A stretch of 64,000 nucleotides of DNA from assembly GCF_000875895.1 (NCBI RefSeq), contig NZ_JXCF01000001.1:62001-126000 (forward strand), given 5' to 3'. The notes under the pieces are model-generated. The model saw only the letters and a list, made by a program, of their open reading frames with translations. It did no database searches and was not told the DNA's origin. The DNA is from Staphylococcus gallinarum. GTDB taxonomy: Bacteria; Bacillota; Bacilli; Staphylococcales; Staphylococcaceae. A program made the position numbers and the translations under genes. Shown here in pieces: positions 49,168 through 58,325 of the stretch (the first letter of the stretch is position 1; each line of letters opens with the position of its first letter).

Positions 49168-49590
49168 TTATAATGATTTAACCAATTGTTGCATCAGTGC
49201 ATTTGCGTCGGTGTCACCTAAGTATTTAGACATGACTTCATGAATGATATCCAAACTACCTTGTAGTTTTTCTTCTCCCCATTCAGTAATTTGTGTGTAG
49301 GTTCCTCTTCTATCCACCGCACACACACATTTCTCCAATGCACCGCATTTTTCAGATTCCATATTAGAAACAATTCTAGACAGTGCACTTTGACTCAAGT
49401 CTAATAGATTTTGTAATTCTTGTAGTCTTAGCTTTTTCTCAGGAGAAACCGAAATATAATATAATACATAAAATTCTTTTAATGATAATTGATATCTCGC
49501 TCTAATAATTGCTTCAACTTCTTTACGGATTTTATTTTGTAAGCGATCAAGCTCTAGCCAAGGGCTCATAAAATCATATTTTTTATCCAT
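49168..49590 (-). CDS. MarR-family transcriptional regulator
   Basis: The protein has 140 residues from the ATG at 49590, with AGGTGGG upstream. The winged-helix region includes LSLKEFYVLYYISVSPEKKLRLQELQNLLDLSQSALSRIVSNME, and the wing carries CGALEKCVCAVDRRGTYTQITEWG. Three cysteines lie in the wing (CG, CVC), which could sense electrophiles or metal, but this is inference. It is transcribed ahead of the old yellow enzyme and aldehyde dehydrogenase genes and probably represses them. Confidence 0.9.
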   Translation of the reverse strand: MDKKYDFMSPWLELDRLQNKIRKEVEAIIRARYQLSLKEFYVLYYISVSPEKKLRLQELQNLLDLSQSALSRIVSNMESEKCGALEKCVCAVDRRGTYTQITEWGEEKLQGSLDIIHEVMSKYLGDTDANALMQQLVKSL

Positions 49591-49698
49591 TATTTTCCCA
49601 CCTATTATTGTGATAGATAAGTCCTTTAAAGTTTCTATATGCTTTAAATCTAACTTAATCTTATTGGAGAGCATCCCTTAAATCTCTCCAAACAAAAT

Positions 49699-49716
49699 AT
49701 TATAACCATGTTATAA
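49699..49716 (-). promoter_or_regulatory. marR promoter -10 with dyad
   Basis: TTATAAC-CAT-GTTATAA (49700-49716) is a perfect dyad overlapping a minus-strand TATAAT (49699-49704). The -35 is weak. The sequence differs from the downstream 31-bp operator, so it may bind another regulator. Confidence 0.45.
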
Positions 49717-49989
49717 CTGATTAATACTAAACTACATCCCTACTATAATGTCCACCTTATAGCGAATCCCATTAAAAATTTTAATATAAATATTATAACA
49801 CTACGATTTATTGAAATACACCGTTCAAGCTTGCTTCTACAACCGTTTATTTTGAAATTATTAATAATAGCGCAATATAAATCAATAATACTGTGATTTA
49901 ATTCACAAAATATACAAAATGCATAACACCTAAACACCGAATTACATTTTATAATATATAAATAAAATATAATATGCGGAGGTTTAAAT

Positions 49990-51048
49990 GTGGACATTGT
50001 AAATATTGTTGTAAATACATTTACCGACAAAGGATTTTTAAGTGCAATAGCCTCAACTGTTTTAATCATTTTACTAGGTTATTTTTGTAGAAAGAAAAAT
50101 ATCTTCAATAATCAAGCAGCTAAAATTTTATCTAAAGTAGTGTTGACTGTTGCATTGCCAGCATTAGCATTTTCTGCCTTTATGACTGACTTGAACCAAA
50201 AACATTTAGCTCAAGGAATTAATGTTTTAATTTGGGGCATCTTAATGTATATTGTTTTGATTATTTTAATCAAGCCTTTTTATGCTAAATATAAAGGAGA
50301 TAAGAAGACTACTTTAGAAATACTTTCTATATTTAGCTCTACGACATTTTTTGGTATCCCTATTATAAGTGCAATGTTAGGTCCAATTGGTGTTATCTAT
50401 GCAAATATATTTAATATTGGTTATCGTATTTTCTTATATTCCTATGCATATATCAAGATGAGCGGACTAAAAATGGAAATAAAAAACCTCAAGACTATGT
50501 TTTTAAATCCAATTGTTATTGCTACATTTTTAGGTTTATTTATTTGGCTCATTCAAGATTTAACACCACACATTACAGTCTTACATAGTCAAAAGGGAAA
50601 CGAGATTTCAGTTTCAATATTGCGTATTGATCAGACTTTACCTTGGCTTTATGCACCAATCATGTTTTTATCTAAACTTGCTTCACCATTAGCATGGTTA
50701 TCTATTGGTGCAACTTTAGCAGAAATCAATTTTAAAGATGCTGCTAAAAATACTACGACTTGGTATTATGCCGGTGTGAAAACAGTGATGGTGCCATTAA
50801 TCAACTTAGTAATTTTTATTATAACTACATTAACTGGCATTTTGATATTTGATATGAATGCTGTCACTACAATGATTGTAATGATGGCAACACCATCTGC
50901 AACTGTGGCAGTAGCTTATGCAATTAACTTTGATAAAGAAGCCGTCTTAGCATCCAATGCATCATTACTCTCGACCATTGTAGCCGTATTTATTATCCCA
51001 AGTTGGCTAGTCATATTAAAAATTATTGGTAATCTAGGCATTTTTTAA
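49990..51048 (+). CDS. AEC-family (auxin efflux carrier-like) permease
   Basis: This 352-residue protein has about ten hydrophobic segments in two halves, as in the AEC/malate permease family. FFGIPIISAMLGPIGV and MMATPSATVAVAYAINFDKEAVLAS are the paired crossover segments. Bacterial members such as MleP carry malate, lactate or related acids. The start is GTG with GGAGG 7 bases upstream; an overlapping ATG is out of frame. It is followed after 28 bases by a D-2-hydroxyacid dehydrogenase, suggesting a hydroxyacid or 2-oxoacid substrate. Confidence 0.88.
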   Translation: MDIVNIVVNTFTDKGFLSAIASTVLIILLGYFCRKKNIFNNQAAKILSKVVLTVALPALAFSAFMTDLNQKHLAQGINVLIWGILMYIVLIILIKPFYAKYKGDKKTTLEILSIFSSTTFFGIPIISAMLGPIGVIYANIFNIGYRIFLYSYAYIKMSGLKMEIKNLKTMFLNPIVIATFLGLFIWLIQDLTPHITVLHSQKGNEISVSILRIDQTLPWLYAPIMFLSKLASPLAWLSIGATLAEINFKDAAKNTTTWYYAGVKTVMVPLINLVIFIITTLTGILIFDMNAVTTMIVMMATPSATVAVAYAINFDKEAVLASNASLLSTIVAVFIIPSWLVILKIIGNLGIF

Positions 51049-51076
51049 CACAACATCTTAGAAAGTAGGTTATCTT

Positions 51077-52084
51077 ATGTTTAAAATTATTTGTTTTGGA
51101 GTAAGACCTCATGAGGTCGAAATTTTCCACCAATTTAATACTTATGATTTCGAATTAACGCTCGTAGAATCATTGCTTACCGCAGATAATATCACGTTAG
51201 TTGATGGACATCATGCCGTATTATTACGCGCAAATTGTCATGCAACAATGACCAATTTAAAATATATGAAGGCACAAGGTATTGAGTATGTGTTCACTAG
51301 AACTGTCGGCACTTCACATATCGACTTGGAAGCCGCAGCATCGCTTGGCATCAAAGTGGCAAATGTGCCTAGCTATTCACCAAATGCTATTGCCGAACTC
51401 TCTTTAACATTAGCACTCAACTTATTACGTAATATTCCTTTTACAACAAATAGAACACAACAGTTTGACTTTAGAGTAGATAGTAAGATGTTTAGTAAGG
51501 AAGTACGAAACTGTACAGTGGGTATTATAGGTACAGGTAAGATTGGTTATACTGAAGCCCAATTATTCAAAGGATTAGGTGCAAAGGTAATTGGTTATGA
51601 TTTATATCCTAATGATTTATGTACTGACACTTTAGATTATGTCTCTTTGGACGAATTACTTAGCCAAAGCGATATCGTTAGTATTCATGTACCACATATC
51701 CCAGGTGAAAATGATGGCATGATTGATCGGGCATTTTTAACTAAAATGAAAAACGACGCCATCTTAATTAATACGGCACGAGGCGAATTACAAAATAATC
51801 ACGACATCGTTACCGCTTTAGAGCATAATGTCATCGCCGGTTTCGCTACAGACGTGTTACCGCATGAACAAGATGTATTCTTCAAACAGTTTGATGCATG
51901 GGGCCCATTACCTGACACCGATATTCAATCCTTAATTAACATGTATCCAAGAGTATTAATCACACCACATATTGGCTCAAATACAGATGAAGCTGTTGCA
52001 AATATGGTAGAAACAAGCTTTAAAAACTTTAATGAAATACTCACAACAGGTACATCATCCAACTTATTAAAGACACCCAATTAA
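51077..52084 (+). CDS. D-2-hydroxyacid dehydrogenase (D-lactate dehydrogenase-like)
   Basis: This 335-residue NAD-dependent enzyme has the Rossmann motif GIIGTGKIGYTEAQLFKGLGAKVIGYD, then SIHVPHIPGENDGMI, INTARGELQ (Arg), DVLPHEQD (Glu) and ITPHIGSNT (His), which form the catalytic triad. It resembles D-lactate dehydrogenase and VanH. It would reduce a 2-oxoacid such as pyruvate to the D-hydroxyacid. It is the second gene of an operon with the AEC carrier and is followed by a terminator. Confidence 0.92.
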   Translation: MFKIICFGVRPHEVEIFHQFNTYDFELTLVESLLTADNITLVDGHHAVLLRANCHATMTNLKYMKAQGIEYVFTRTVGTSHIDLEAAASLGIKVANVPSYSPNAIAELSLTLALNLLRNIPFTTNRTQQFDFRVDSKMFSKEVRNCTVGIIGTGKIGYTEAQLFKGLGAKVIGYDLYPNDLCTDTLDYVSLDELLSQSDIVSIHVPHIPGENDGMIDRAFLTKMKNDAILINTARGELQNNHDIVTALEHNVIAGFATDVLPHEQDVFFKQFDAWGPLPDTDIQSLINMYPRVLITPHIGSNTDEAVANMVETSFKNFNEILTTGTSSNLLKTPN

Positions 52085-52096
52085 ATAATAATATTC

Positions 52097-52144
52097 AAAA
52101 AACCCTCACTATTCTTGTCTTAAACAGATATTGTGAGGGTTTTA
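52097..52144. terminator. bidirectional terminator, D-LDH / M20 gene
   Basis: AAAACCCTCAC and GTGAGGGTTTT arms surround an A/T-rich loop between convergent genes. Confidence 0.9.
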
Positions 52145-52182
52145 CTATCTTTATGATATAGCTTTGTCTATGGTCTTATATA

Positions 52183-53376
52183 TTACTTTTCTGATAAACG
52201 TTGAATCGCTATTTCTCCTAATGATTTTGCAGCTACAATCAATGCATCTTCATTCACTTCAAATTTAGGATGATGATTCATATAAGGTGTTTCCACTGCT
52301 TCAGGTTTACATCCTACAATATAGAACGTACCTGGAATTTCCTTCAGATAATAAGCAAAATCTTCTGAACCGGTAACAGGTGGAATTTCAACTAAATGTT
52401 CATAATAGTCACCTTTACTCTTTTCTAAAATATCAGCCACACTTTGTGTATGCTCCGGATGATTGTAAAGTACAGGATAACCAAATTGATAATCTAAGTC
52501 ATAAGTGACATCGAATCCTACCGCTACACTTTGAGCCACTTTATCAATTTCTTCGTACATAAATTGTTCTAATTCATCATTTAGATAACGTGCAGTCCCT
52601 TTAATCGTCACAGTATCTTGAATGATATTCGCTCCACCTGGTGCTTCAAATGCACCAATAGTTATAACACCCATTTCTAATGGATCAATTCTTCTTGATA
52701 CAATCGTTTGAATTGTATTTACAAAGTTTGTTCCAGCAACTAAAGCATCATGTGTTTTATGCGGGCTTGCAGCATGACCACCAAGCCCTTTAATTTTTAA
52801 TGTAAATGTGGAACTACCAGAGAAAGCATTGCCTTTATTGTATGCTATTACATTTGGTCCAATAATTGGCGCTACATGGATACCGTAAATTTCATCAACA
52901 TCTTTTAAAGCACCAGATGCTACAATTTGTTGTGCTCCACCCGGCGGCTTTTCCTCAGCATGTTGATGAATAATTTTTATTGTTCCAGAAAGCTCATCTT
53001 TAATTTCAAGTAATGCATCTGCTAAGCCTAGTAAATATGCAGTGTGCGCATCATGACCACATGCATGCATCACACCTTCATTTAATGACTTAAATTCAAC
53101 TTCTGCTTCTTCTTTGATTGGTAATGCATCAAAGTCAGCACGTAGACCAATCGTTTTTCCAGGTTTACTCCCCTTGATTTCAACGATGACCGCATGACTT
53201 TCTGTTACGGGTTGCGTTACTGTAACGTCCTTCCCTTTATAAAAATCTTTAATATATTGAGCTGTTTGCTCTTCTTGGAAAGACAACTCTGGATGTTGAT
53301 GTAAATGACGTCTATGCTTTATCATTTCACTTTCTTTTTTCTCTAACTTCTCAAACAGTGTATCTTTTAAATTCAT
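52183..53376 (-). CDS. M20-family amidohydrolase (HmrA-like)
   Basis: The protein has about 397 residues of the M20D group. Metal-binding motifs are HQHPELSF, RADFDALPI, MHACGHDAHTAYLLG and HQHAEEKPPGGAQ. It is likely an amidase or N-acyl-amino-acid/peptide hydrolase in the cytosol, related to staphylococcal HmrA. Two in-frame ATGs lie 6 bases apart; I choose 53376, better spaced from AGAAG. It stands alone between two terminated units. Confidence 0.88.
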   Translation of the reverse strand: MNLKDTLFEKLEKKESEMIKHRRHLHQHPELSFQEEQTAQYIKDFYKGKDVTVTQPVTESHAVIVEIKGSKPGKTIGLRADFDALPIKEEAEVEFKSLNEGVMHACGHDAHTAYLLGLADALLEIKDELSGTIKIIHQHAEEKPPGGAQQIVASGALKDVDEIYGIHVAPIIGPNVIAYNKGNAFSGSSTFTLKIKGLGGHAASPHKTHDALVAGTNFVNTIQTIVSRRIDPLEMGVITIGAFEAPGGANIIQDTVTIKGTARYLNDELEQFMYEEIDKVAQSVAVGFDVTYDLDYQFGYPVLYNHPEHTQSVADILEKSKGDYYEHLVEIPPVTGSEDFAYYLKEIPGTFYIVGCKPEAVETPYMNHHPKFEVNEDALIVAAKSLGEIAIQRLSEK

Positions 53377-53547
53377 AAACATTCACTTCTCTCAATTATT
53401 TTTAAAATTATATGTCCGAATACAATTTTAAGATGTTTTAAACACTAATTCAAAGAATATAAATTGATTGATGTGAATTGACTTTTTTAAAATAAAATTA
53501 CTGTTTCTATAATGTGCATTTCTTATAAAAAATAAACATATAACACT

Positions 53548-54744
53548 TTATTCAGTACAAGCTTGGGCAAGTGTTGATTGTGTAGCTGTTTCTTTCTTAT
53601 AAGTAACATACATCATTAAGCTAGCAAGTATGACCATAATAAATCCAAAATACGGCGTCATAGTTAATGAGAAATGATTTAATACAAATCCACCAATTAC
53701 CGAACCTAAGGTAATACCAATATTAAATGATGCGATATTTAAACTTGATGCAAAATTAACCGTCGCTTTGTGCTTTCTTTCTGCAAATAATACGACAATA
53801 AGTTGTAATCCAGGTACATTCATAAAGGCAAACAATCCCATCAATAACACTGCAATTGTACCGATGAATTGATGCGTTACTGTAATACCGACAAACAATA
53901 ATACCATTGCTTGAATAGTAAATATAGCAACCAATACCTTTGTAGGTTGATGGTTGGTTAACTTTCCACCTAATGTGTTACCAATAGCTACCATTACACC
54001 ATAAATAATTAATAGAATGACTACCGCATTATCACTATAGTGCATGACATCCGTCAAGATTGTTGTAAGGTAAGTATAAACAACAAATGTACCACCATAA
54101 CCTAATGCTGTAATTAAATAAATCATCATTAACGATTTATTCTTAAATACTTTCAACTGCTCTACCATTGGCGCTTGATCATATTCATTTAAATCATTTG
54201 GTACTACTAACCAGTTACCAATGAAGCTAATTAATCCTATAATCGCAATAGCCACAAAAGACATTTCCCAACCAAATTGTTGGCCTATCCAAGTCCCTAA
54301 TGGTACTCCTGTAATCGTAGCAACTGTCAATCCAGTAAACATCATTGCAATTGCACTTGAACGTTTATCCGGTGTTACTAAATCACTAGCGATTGCAGTC
54401 GCAATAGACATAAATACACCATGCATTAATGCTGAAAGTATACGCATTGCTAACAGCATACTAAATGTTACAGATACTGCAGCTAAAGCATTGGCTACAA
54501 TAAATATCAACATAATACCCAGTAATAAGTGCTTACGTTTCATTTTATTCGTTAATGGCGTAAGTACTGGTGCCCCTACTGTAACTCCTATCGCATATAA
54601 TGAAACTGTTAATCCTGCCATAGATATACTTGTGTTAAATGAATCTTTAATTAGTGGTAATAATCCCACACTAATAAACTCTGTCATGCCAATCGCAAAG
54701 GCTGACATTGCTAATGCAAAAATAGCAAATTTATTGTTTTTCAT
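53548..54744 (-). CDS. MFS transporter, DHA1 family
   Basis: This 398-residue protein has twelve hydrophobic segments and the DHA1 opening FAIFALAMSAFAIGMTEFISVGLLPLI, typical of the AraJ/NepI/YdhP-like exporters. It is transcribed divergently from the HxlR regulator gene. Two palindromes in the shared promoter suggest that HxlR controls it. The exported compound is unknown; purine ribosides, sugars or drugs are handled by relatives. Confidence 0.9.
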   Translation of the reverse strand: MKNNKFAIFALAMSAFAIGMTEFISVGLLPLIKDSFNTSISMAGLTVSLYAIGVTVGAPVLTPLTNKMKRKHLLLGIMLIFIVANALAAVSVTFSMLLAMRILSALMHGVFMSIATAIASDLVTPDKRSSAIAMMFTGLTVATITGVPLGTWIGQQFGWEMSFVAIAIIGLISFIGNWLVVPNDLNEYDQAPMVEQLKVFKNKSLMMIYLITALGYGGTFVVYTYLTTILTDVMHYSDNAVVILLIIYGVMVAIGNTLGGKLTNHQPTKVLVAIFTIQAMVLLFVGITVTHQFIGTIAVLLMGLFAFMNVPGLQLIVVLFAERKHKATVNFASSLNIASFNIGITLGSVIGGFVLNHFSLTMTPYFGFIMVILASLMMYVTYKKETATQSTLAQACTE

Positions 54745-54813
54745 GATATATTTGACTCCTTCTTTTTTATTATATGTGTTAATATAAACTACACAATATA
54801 AAAGAGGAAGTAC

Positions 54814-54850
54814 GCACTTTAAAGTGCTATAGGTACTTTTAAGTACCTAT
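54814..54850. promoter_or_regulatory. double palindrome, HxlR-type operators
   Basis: GCACTTTAAAGTGC (54814-54827) is a perfect 14-bp palindrome. Immediately next, 54829-54850 is a perfect 22-bp palindrome with arms ATAGGTACTTT. Both contain ACTT/AAGT half-sites like those bound by HxlR-family proteins. They sit between the divergent MFS and HxlR genes, close to the HxlR ribosome site, so autorepression is likely. Confidence 0.75.
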
Positions 54851-54864
54851 AAGGAGGTCAAATT

Positions 54865-55239
54865 ATGAGTAAAAATTACAATATCGGTGTAGAAGCTACA
54901 ATCGATGTCATCGGTGGTAAATGGAAACCTGTCATTTTATGTCACTTGCAAAATAATGGTCTCATGCGTACGTCTGCATTAAAGCGTGCCATTCCTTCAA
55001 TCACTCAAAAAATGTTAACACAACAGCTACGTGAATTAGAAAACGATGGTATTATCAATCGTATTGTATATGATCAAGTACCACCAAAGGTTGAATATGA
55101 ACTTTCTGAATACGGCGAAACACTTGGCAAGATATTATCATCACTTTGCTATTGGGGAGAACTACATGCAGAAAAAATGTACAATCGTGGAGAATCGGTA
55201 AAATTAGAGCGTCAAGATTTCGTCAACATCCCTAGCTAA
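54865..55239 (+). CDS. HxlR-family transcriptional regulator
   Basis: This 124-residue winged-helix protein has the family core IDVIGGKWKPVILCHLQNNGLMRTSALKRAIPSITQKMLTQQLRELENDGII and YELSEYGETLG. One cysteine (CHL) stands at the position that senses thiol stress in relatives such as HypR and YodB; a sensing role here is inferred. AAGGAGG precedes the ATG. Confidence 0.92.
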   Translation: MSKNYNIGVEATIDVIGGKWKPVILCHLQNNGLMRTSALKRAIPSITQKMLTQQLRELENDGIINRIVYDQVPPKVEYELSEYGETLGKILSSLCYWGELHAEKMYNRGESVKLERQDFVNIPS

Positions 55240-55266
55240 CCTTTGTTATTGTTTACACCTCAATAA

Positions 55267-55307
55267 TAAAAAGCAGCAATTTCCTAAACGAAAATTGCTG
55301 CTTTTTC
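55267..55307. terminator. bidirectional terminator, HxlR / PhzF-like gene
   Basis: AAAAAGCAGCAATTT pairs with AAATTGCTGCTTTTT between convergent genes. Confidence 0.9.
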
Positions 55308-55337
55308 TATTACAATTAAACTTCTGATATGAATCAT

Positions 55338-56114
55338 TTAATCAATATATAATTCACTGATTGCAAACAATGTCGCTTTGCCTGCTAATGTCAATGCCCC
55401 ATCTTTATATGTAGCATAAATACTCCCACCACGTGCCGATGCTTGATAAGCGTTAATCGTTTCTTTATTTAATTTTTCAGACCAATAAGGAATAATATGA
55501 CAATGACCTGAACCACAAACTGGGTCTTCGTCCACATTTAACTTAGGTGCAAAGCTTCTAGATACACAATCATAATCAGTACCTTCAGCTGTTACTTGTA
55601 GTAACAATCCATCTAATTCAGCTACTTTCTTTAAATCTGGTTTTAAGTCAATAACAGACTTTTCATCATCTAGTACACATAGCAGGTCTCTGCCCTTAAA
55701 CACTTCACGAGGTCTCACACCTATTGCCGCTTCAATTTCGTCTAAATGATTTACGCTTTTTAAATCATACGGAGGAAAGCTCATCTCATATAGTTCATCA
55801 TTTCTATTTACTATCAAATCACCACTCATCGTTGTAAACGTTATTGTAGATAATGAATCATCATAATAATTCATTAATACATAGGCTGTAGCTAAGGTAG
55901 CATGTCCACATAAATCAATTTCTCCACCGGGTGTGAACCATCTCAAATGATATTTATCGCCCTTTCTAACTGCAAATGCCGTTTCTGATAAATTATTCTC
56001 TTTAGTAATTGCTAACATAAGTTCGTCACTTAAACTTTCCTCTACTATACATACGGCAGCAGGGTTTCCACCAAATATACTATCACTAAATGCATCTACT
56101 ATATATTGTCTCAT
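55338..56114 (-). CDS. PhzF-family isomerase-like protein
   Basis: The protein has about 258 residues. The N-terminal YIVDAFSDSIFGGNPAAVCIVEE carries the family motif with the catalytic Glu in LSETAF (NNLSETAFAV). WFTPGGEIDLCGHATLATA and VDEDPVCGSGHCHIIPYW are the two conserved glycine-rich turns. Members fold like diaminopimelate epimerase and isomerise small molecules; no phenazine genes are nearby, so the substrate is unknown. The ATG at 56114 follows AAAGGAGGG. Confidence 0.9.
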   Translation of the reverse strand: MRQYIVDAFSDSIFGGNPAAVCIVEESLSDELMLAITKENNLSETAFAVRKGDKYHLRWFTPGGEIDLCGHATLATAYVLMNYYDDSLSTITFTTMSGDLIVNRNDELYEMSFPPYDLKSVNHLDEIEAAIGVRPREVFKGRDLLCVLDDEKSVIDLKPDLKKVAELDGLLLQVTAEGTDYDCVSRSFAPKLNVDEDPVCGSGHCHIIPYWSEKLNKETINAYQASARGGSIYATYKDGALTLAGKATLFAISELYID

Positions 56115-56225
56115 ACACACCCTCCTTTGAATTATTCACTATTTTAGAACAACTCATTTAATAAATAAAGCATCACTTAGATTCACCGTAAACTGAACGG
56201 TTTATCAAGTTTCAACATTTTTAAA

Positions 56226-56278
56226 TGTAAACTAATTTTATTTTTAAGTTTACAATTAGGCCAGAATCGTTTTATGAT
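56226..56278 (+). promoter_or_regulatory. BirA operator and biotin operon promoter
   Basis: TGTAAACT (56226-56233) and AGTTTACA (56247-56254) form a perfect inverted repeat with a 13-base gap, the layout of BirA boxes in Firmicutes. The right arm overlaps a -35-like TTACAA (56250-56255), 17 bases before TATGAT (56273-56278). BirA with biotinyl-AMP would shut off the operon when biotin is plentiful. Confidence 0.8.
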
Positions 56279-56311
56279 ACCCATAAGACACAAATTAAAA
56301 AGAGGTACAAC

Positions 56312-56989
56312 ATGAATATTTTTATTACAGGAACAAATACAGATATAGGTAAAACTTATATCACAACGCAACTATTTAATTTATTACAAAATGCAGGCAA
56401 GTCAGTAATAATTTTCAAACCCTTTCAGACTGAAGAAATTGGATTAGGATGTTATCCAGATTTAGAGGTCTATAAAAATATATGCGGCCTTGAATATGAA
56501 GAGACATCGCTTTATACATTCAGAGATCCTGTATCTCCACACCTTGCCTTCAAGCTAGAGCCAAATCAACGCTTCAGTCGAGATAGTATAGTCACCAAAT
56601 TAGCCTATTTAGAACAGCGGTATGACTATATTTTGATTGAGGGGGCCGGAGGAATCGCTGTGCCCATTTACGAAAATAATGATTACTGTTATATGACCAG
56701 TGATTTAATACGCGACACCGCAGATTTCATCGTTAGCGTAGTACCTTCAAAACTTGGTGCCATTAGTGATGTAATTGTCCATCAATCTTATTTGGAACAG
56801 TGTTCACTACCCACTAACGTAATAATCATGAACCATTTTAGTAATACAGCAATTGAACAAGACAATAAACATACACTTGAAAAATTACTTTCTAAAGCTG
56901 TATTCACTTGTGAAAGTCATAAGCAGAATCTGGAATCTTCAAAACAATTATTAGCAATATTAGAAGGAGCGATTAATGATGAACAATGA
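56312..56989 (+). CDS. bioD: dethiobiotin synthetase
   Basis: This 225-residue enzyme has the P-loop GTNTDIGKT at residues 7-15, KPFQTE, and EGAGGIAVPI in the second conserved block. It closes the ureido ring of dethiobiotin from 7,8-diaminononanoate, CO2 and ATP. AAGAGGT precedes the ATG. It is the first gene of the operon and overlaps bioA by 14 bases. Confidence 0.96.
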   Translation: MNIFITGTNTDIGKTYITTQLFNLLQNAGKSVIIFKPFQTEEIGLGCYPDLEVYKNICGLEYEETSLYTFRDPVSPHLAFKLEPNQRFSRDSIVTKLAYLEQRYDYILIEGAGGIAVPIYENNDYCYMTSDLIRDTADFIVSVVPSKLGAISDVIVHQSYLEQCSLPTNVIIMNHFSNTAIEQDNKHTLEKLLSKAVFTCESHKQNLESSKQLLAILEGAINDEQ

Positions 56990-58325
56990 ACAACTTGTAG
57001 CTAAAGATTTAAATTACGTATGGCATCCCTTTACTCAGATGGGCGTTTACAGAGAATCAAAGCCTATTATTATAAAGAAAGGTCGTGGCAGTTATCTATA
57101 CGATACAAATGGTAATAAATATTTAGATGGTTATGCCTCACTGTGGGTAAATGTTCATGGACACAATAATAAGCAACTCAACCGTGCCCTACAACGACAA
57201 CTAAAACAAATTGCACATTCTACTTTATTAGGTTCCTCAAACATTCCATCAATTGAATTGGCCGAGCAACTCGTTGACATTACACCCCAATCTTTACAGA
57301 AAGTGTTCTATTCAGATACGGGTAGCGCTGCTGTTGAAATCGCAATTAAAATGGCATACCAATATTGGAAAAATTTAGATGCCATACAATATGCCAAAAA
57401 GCGAAAGTTCTTAACATTACATAATGGCTACCATGGCGATACATTGGGAGCAGTTAGTGTTGGTGGTATCGATACTTTCCACCAAATATTTGAGGATTTA
57501 ATTTTTGAAAATATTCAAATAACCAGTCCATCATTGTATCAAAGTACTTACGAAACGGAAGAAACAATGACCAAAGCTATTCTCGAAGAAATAGAAGCTA
57601 TACTGCAACAACAAGCTGATGAAATTGTTGGTTTTGTTATCGAACCACTTATTCAAGGTGCTACTGGCCTTTTCGTGCATCCTCATGGATTTCTCAAAGC
57701 CGTAGAACAGTTATGTAAACAATATAATGTATTACTAATTTGTGATGAAGTCGCAGTTGGCTTTGGTAGAACCGGAACAATGTTTGCTTGTGAGCATGAA
57801 CAAGTTGAACCAGATATTATGTGTTTAGGTAAAGCTATTACTGGCGGTTATTTACCATTAGCAGCAACACTTACCTCTCAACGAATATATGATGCGTTCT
57901 TAAGTGATGCACACGGTGTTAATACCTTCTTCCATGGTCATACATACACGGGGAATCAACTTGTTTGTGCAGTCGCTTTAGAAAGCCTCAAATTGTATAA
58001 ACAGAATCATGTTATACAGCATGTTCAAAAGACTTCAAAAATATTGCATAATCACTTGCATAAACTTGCAAACCATCCACACGTGGGAGACATTCGTGGC
58101 AGAGGATTAATGTATGGCGTTGAATTAGTAGCTGACAAAGCAACAAGACAACCTTTATCTATAGAGAAAGTAGAAAGCATAATTGCTGAATGTAAGGCAT
58201 GTGGTCTGATGATTCGTAACTTAGAACATGTCATTACTTTTGTTCCTATTCTCACTATGTCTAAAAAGGAAATTAAAAAAATGGTACGCATCTTTACCAA
58301 AGCATTAACCACAATACTTGATTAA
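56976..58325 (+). CDS. bioA: 7,8-diaminononanoate aminotransferase
   Basis: This 449-residue PLP enzyme of aminotransferase class III has YVWHPFTQM at the start, YSDTGSAAVEIAIKMA, HNGYHGDTLGAVSVGG, CDEVAVGFGRTG and LGKAITGGYLP with the PLP lysine near residue 286. It converts 7-keto-8-aminopelargonate to 7,8-diaminononanoate. GAAGGAG precedes two tandem ATGs. The last codon is followed directly by the bioF start; bioB, normally next in S. aureus, is absent. Confidence 0.96.
   Translation: MMNNEQLVAKDLNYVWHPFTQMGVYRESKPIIIKKGRGSYLYDTNGNKYLDGYASLWVNVHGHNNKQLNRALQRQLKQIAHSTLLGSSNIPSIELAEQLVDITPQSLQKVFYSDTGSAAVEIAIKMAYQYWKNLDAIQYAKKRKFLTLHNGYHGDTLGAVSVGGIDTFHQIFEDLIFENIQITSPSLYQSTYETEETMTKAILEEIEAILQQQADEIVGFVIEPLIQGATGLFVHPHGFLKAVEQLCKQYNVLLICDEVAVGFGRTGTMFACEHEQVEPDIMCLGKAITGGYLPLAATLTSQRIYDAFLSDAHGVNTFFHGHTYTGNQLVCAVALESLKLYKQNHVIQHVQKTSKILHNHLHKLANHPHVGDIRGRGLMYGVELVADKATRQPLSIEKVESIIAECKACGLMIRNLEHVITFVPILTMSKKEIKKMVRIFTKALTTILD

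Noticed and set aside
55338..56114. Phenazine biosynthesis
   Set aside because: Only a PhzF-family protein is present; no other phenazine genes occur, and the family is broad.
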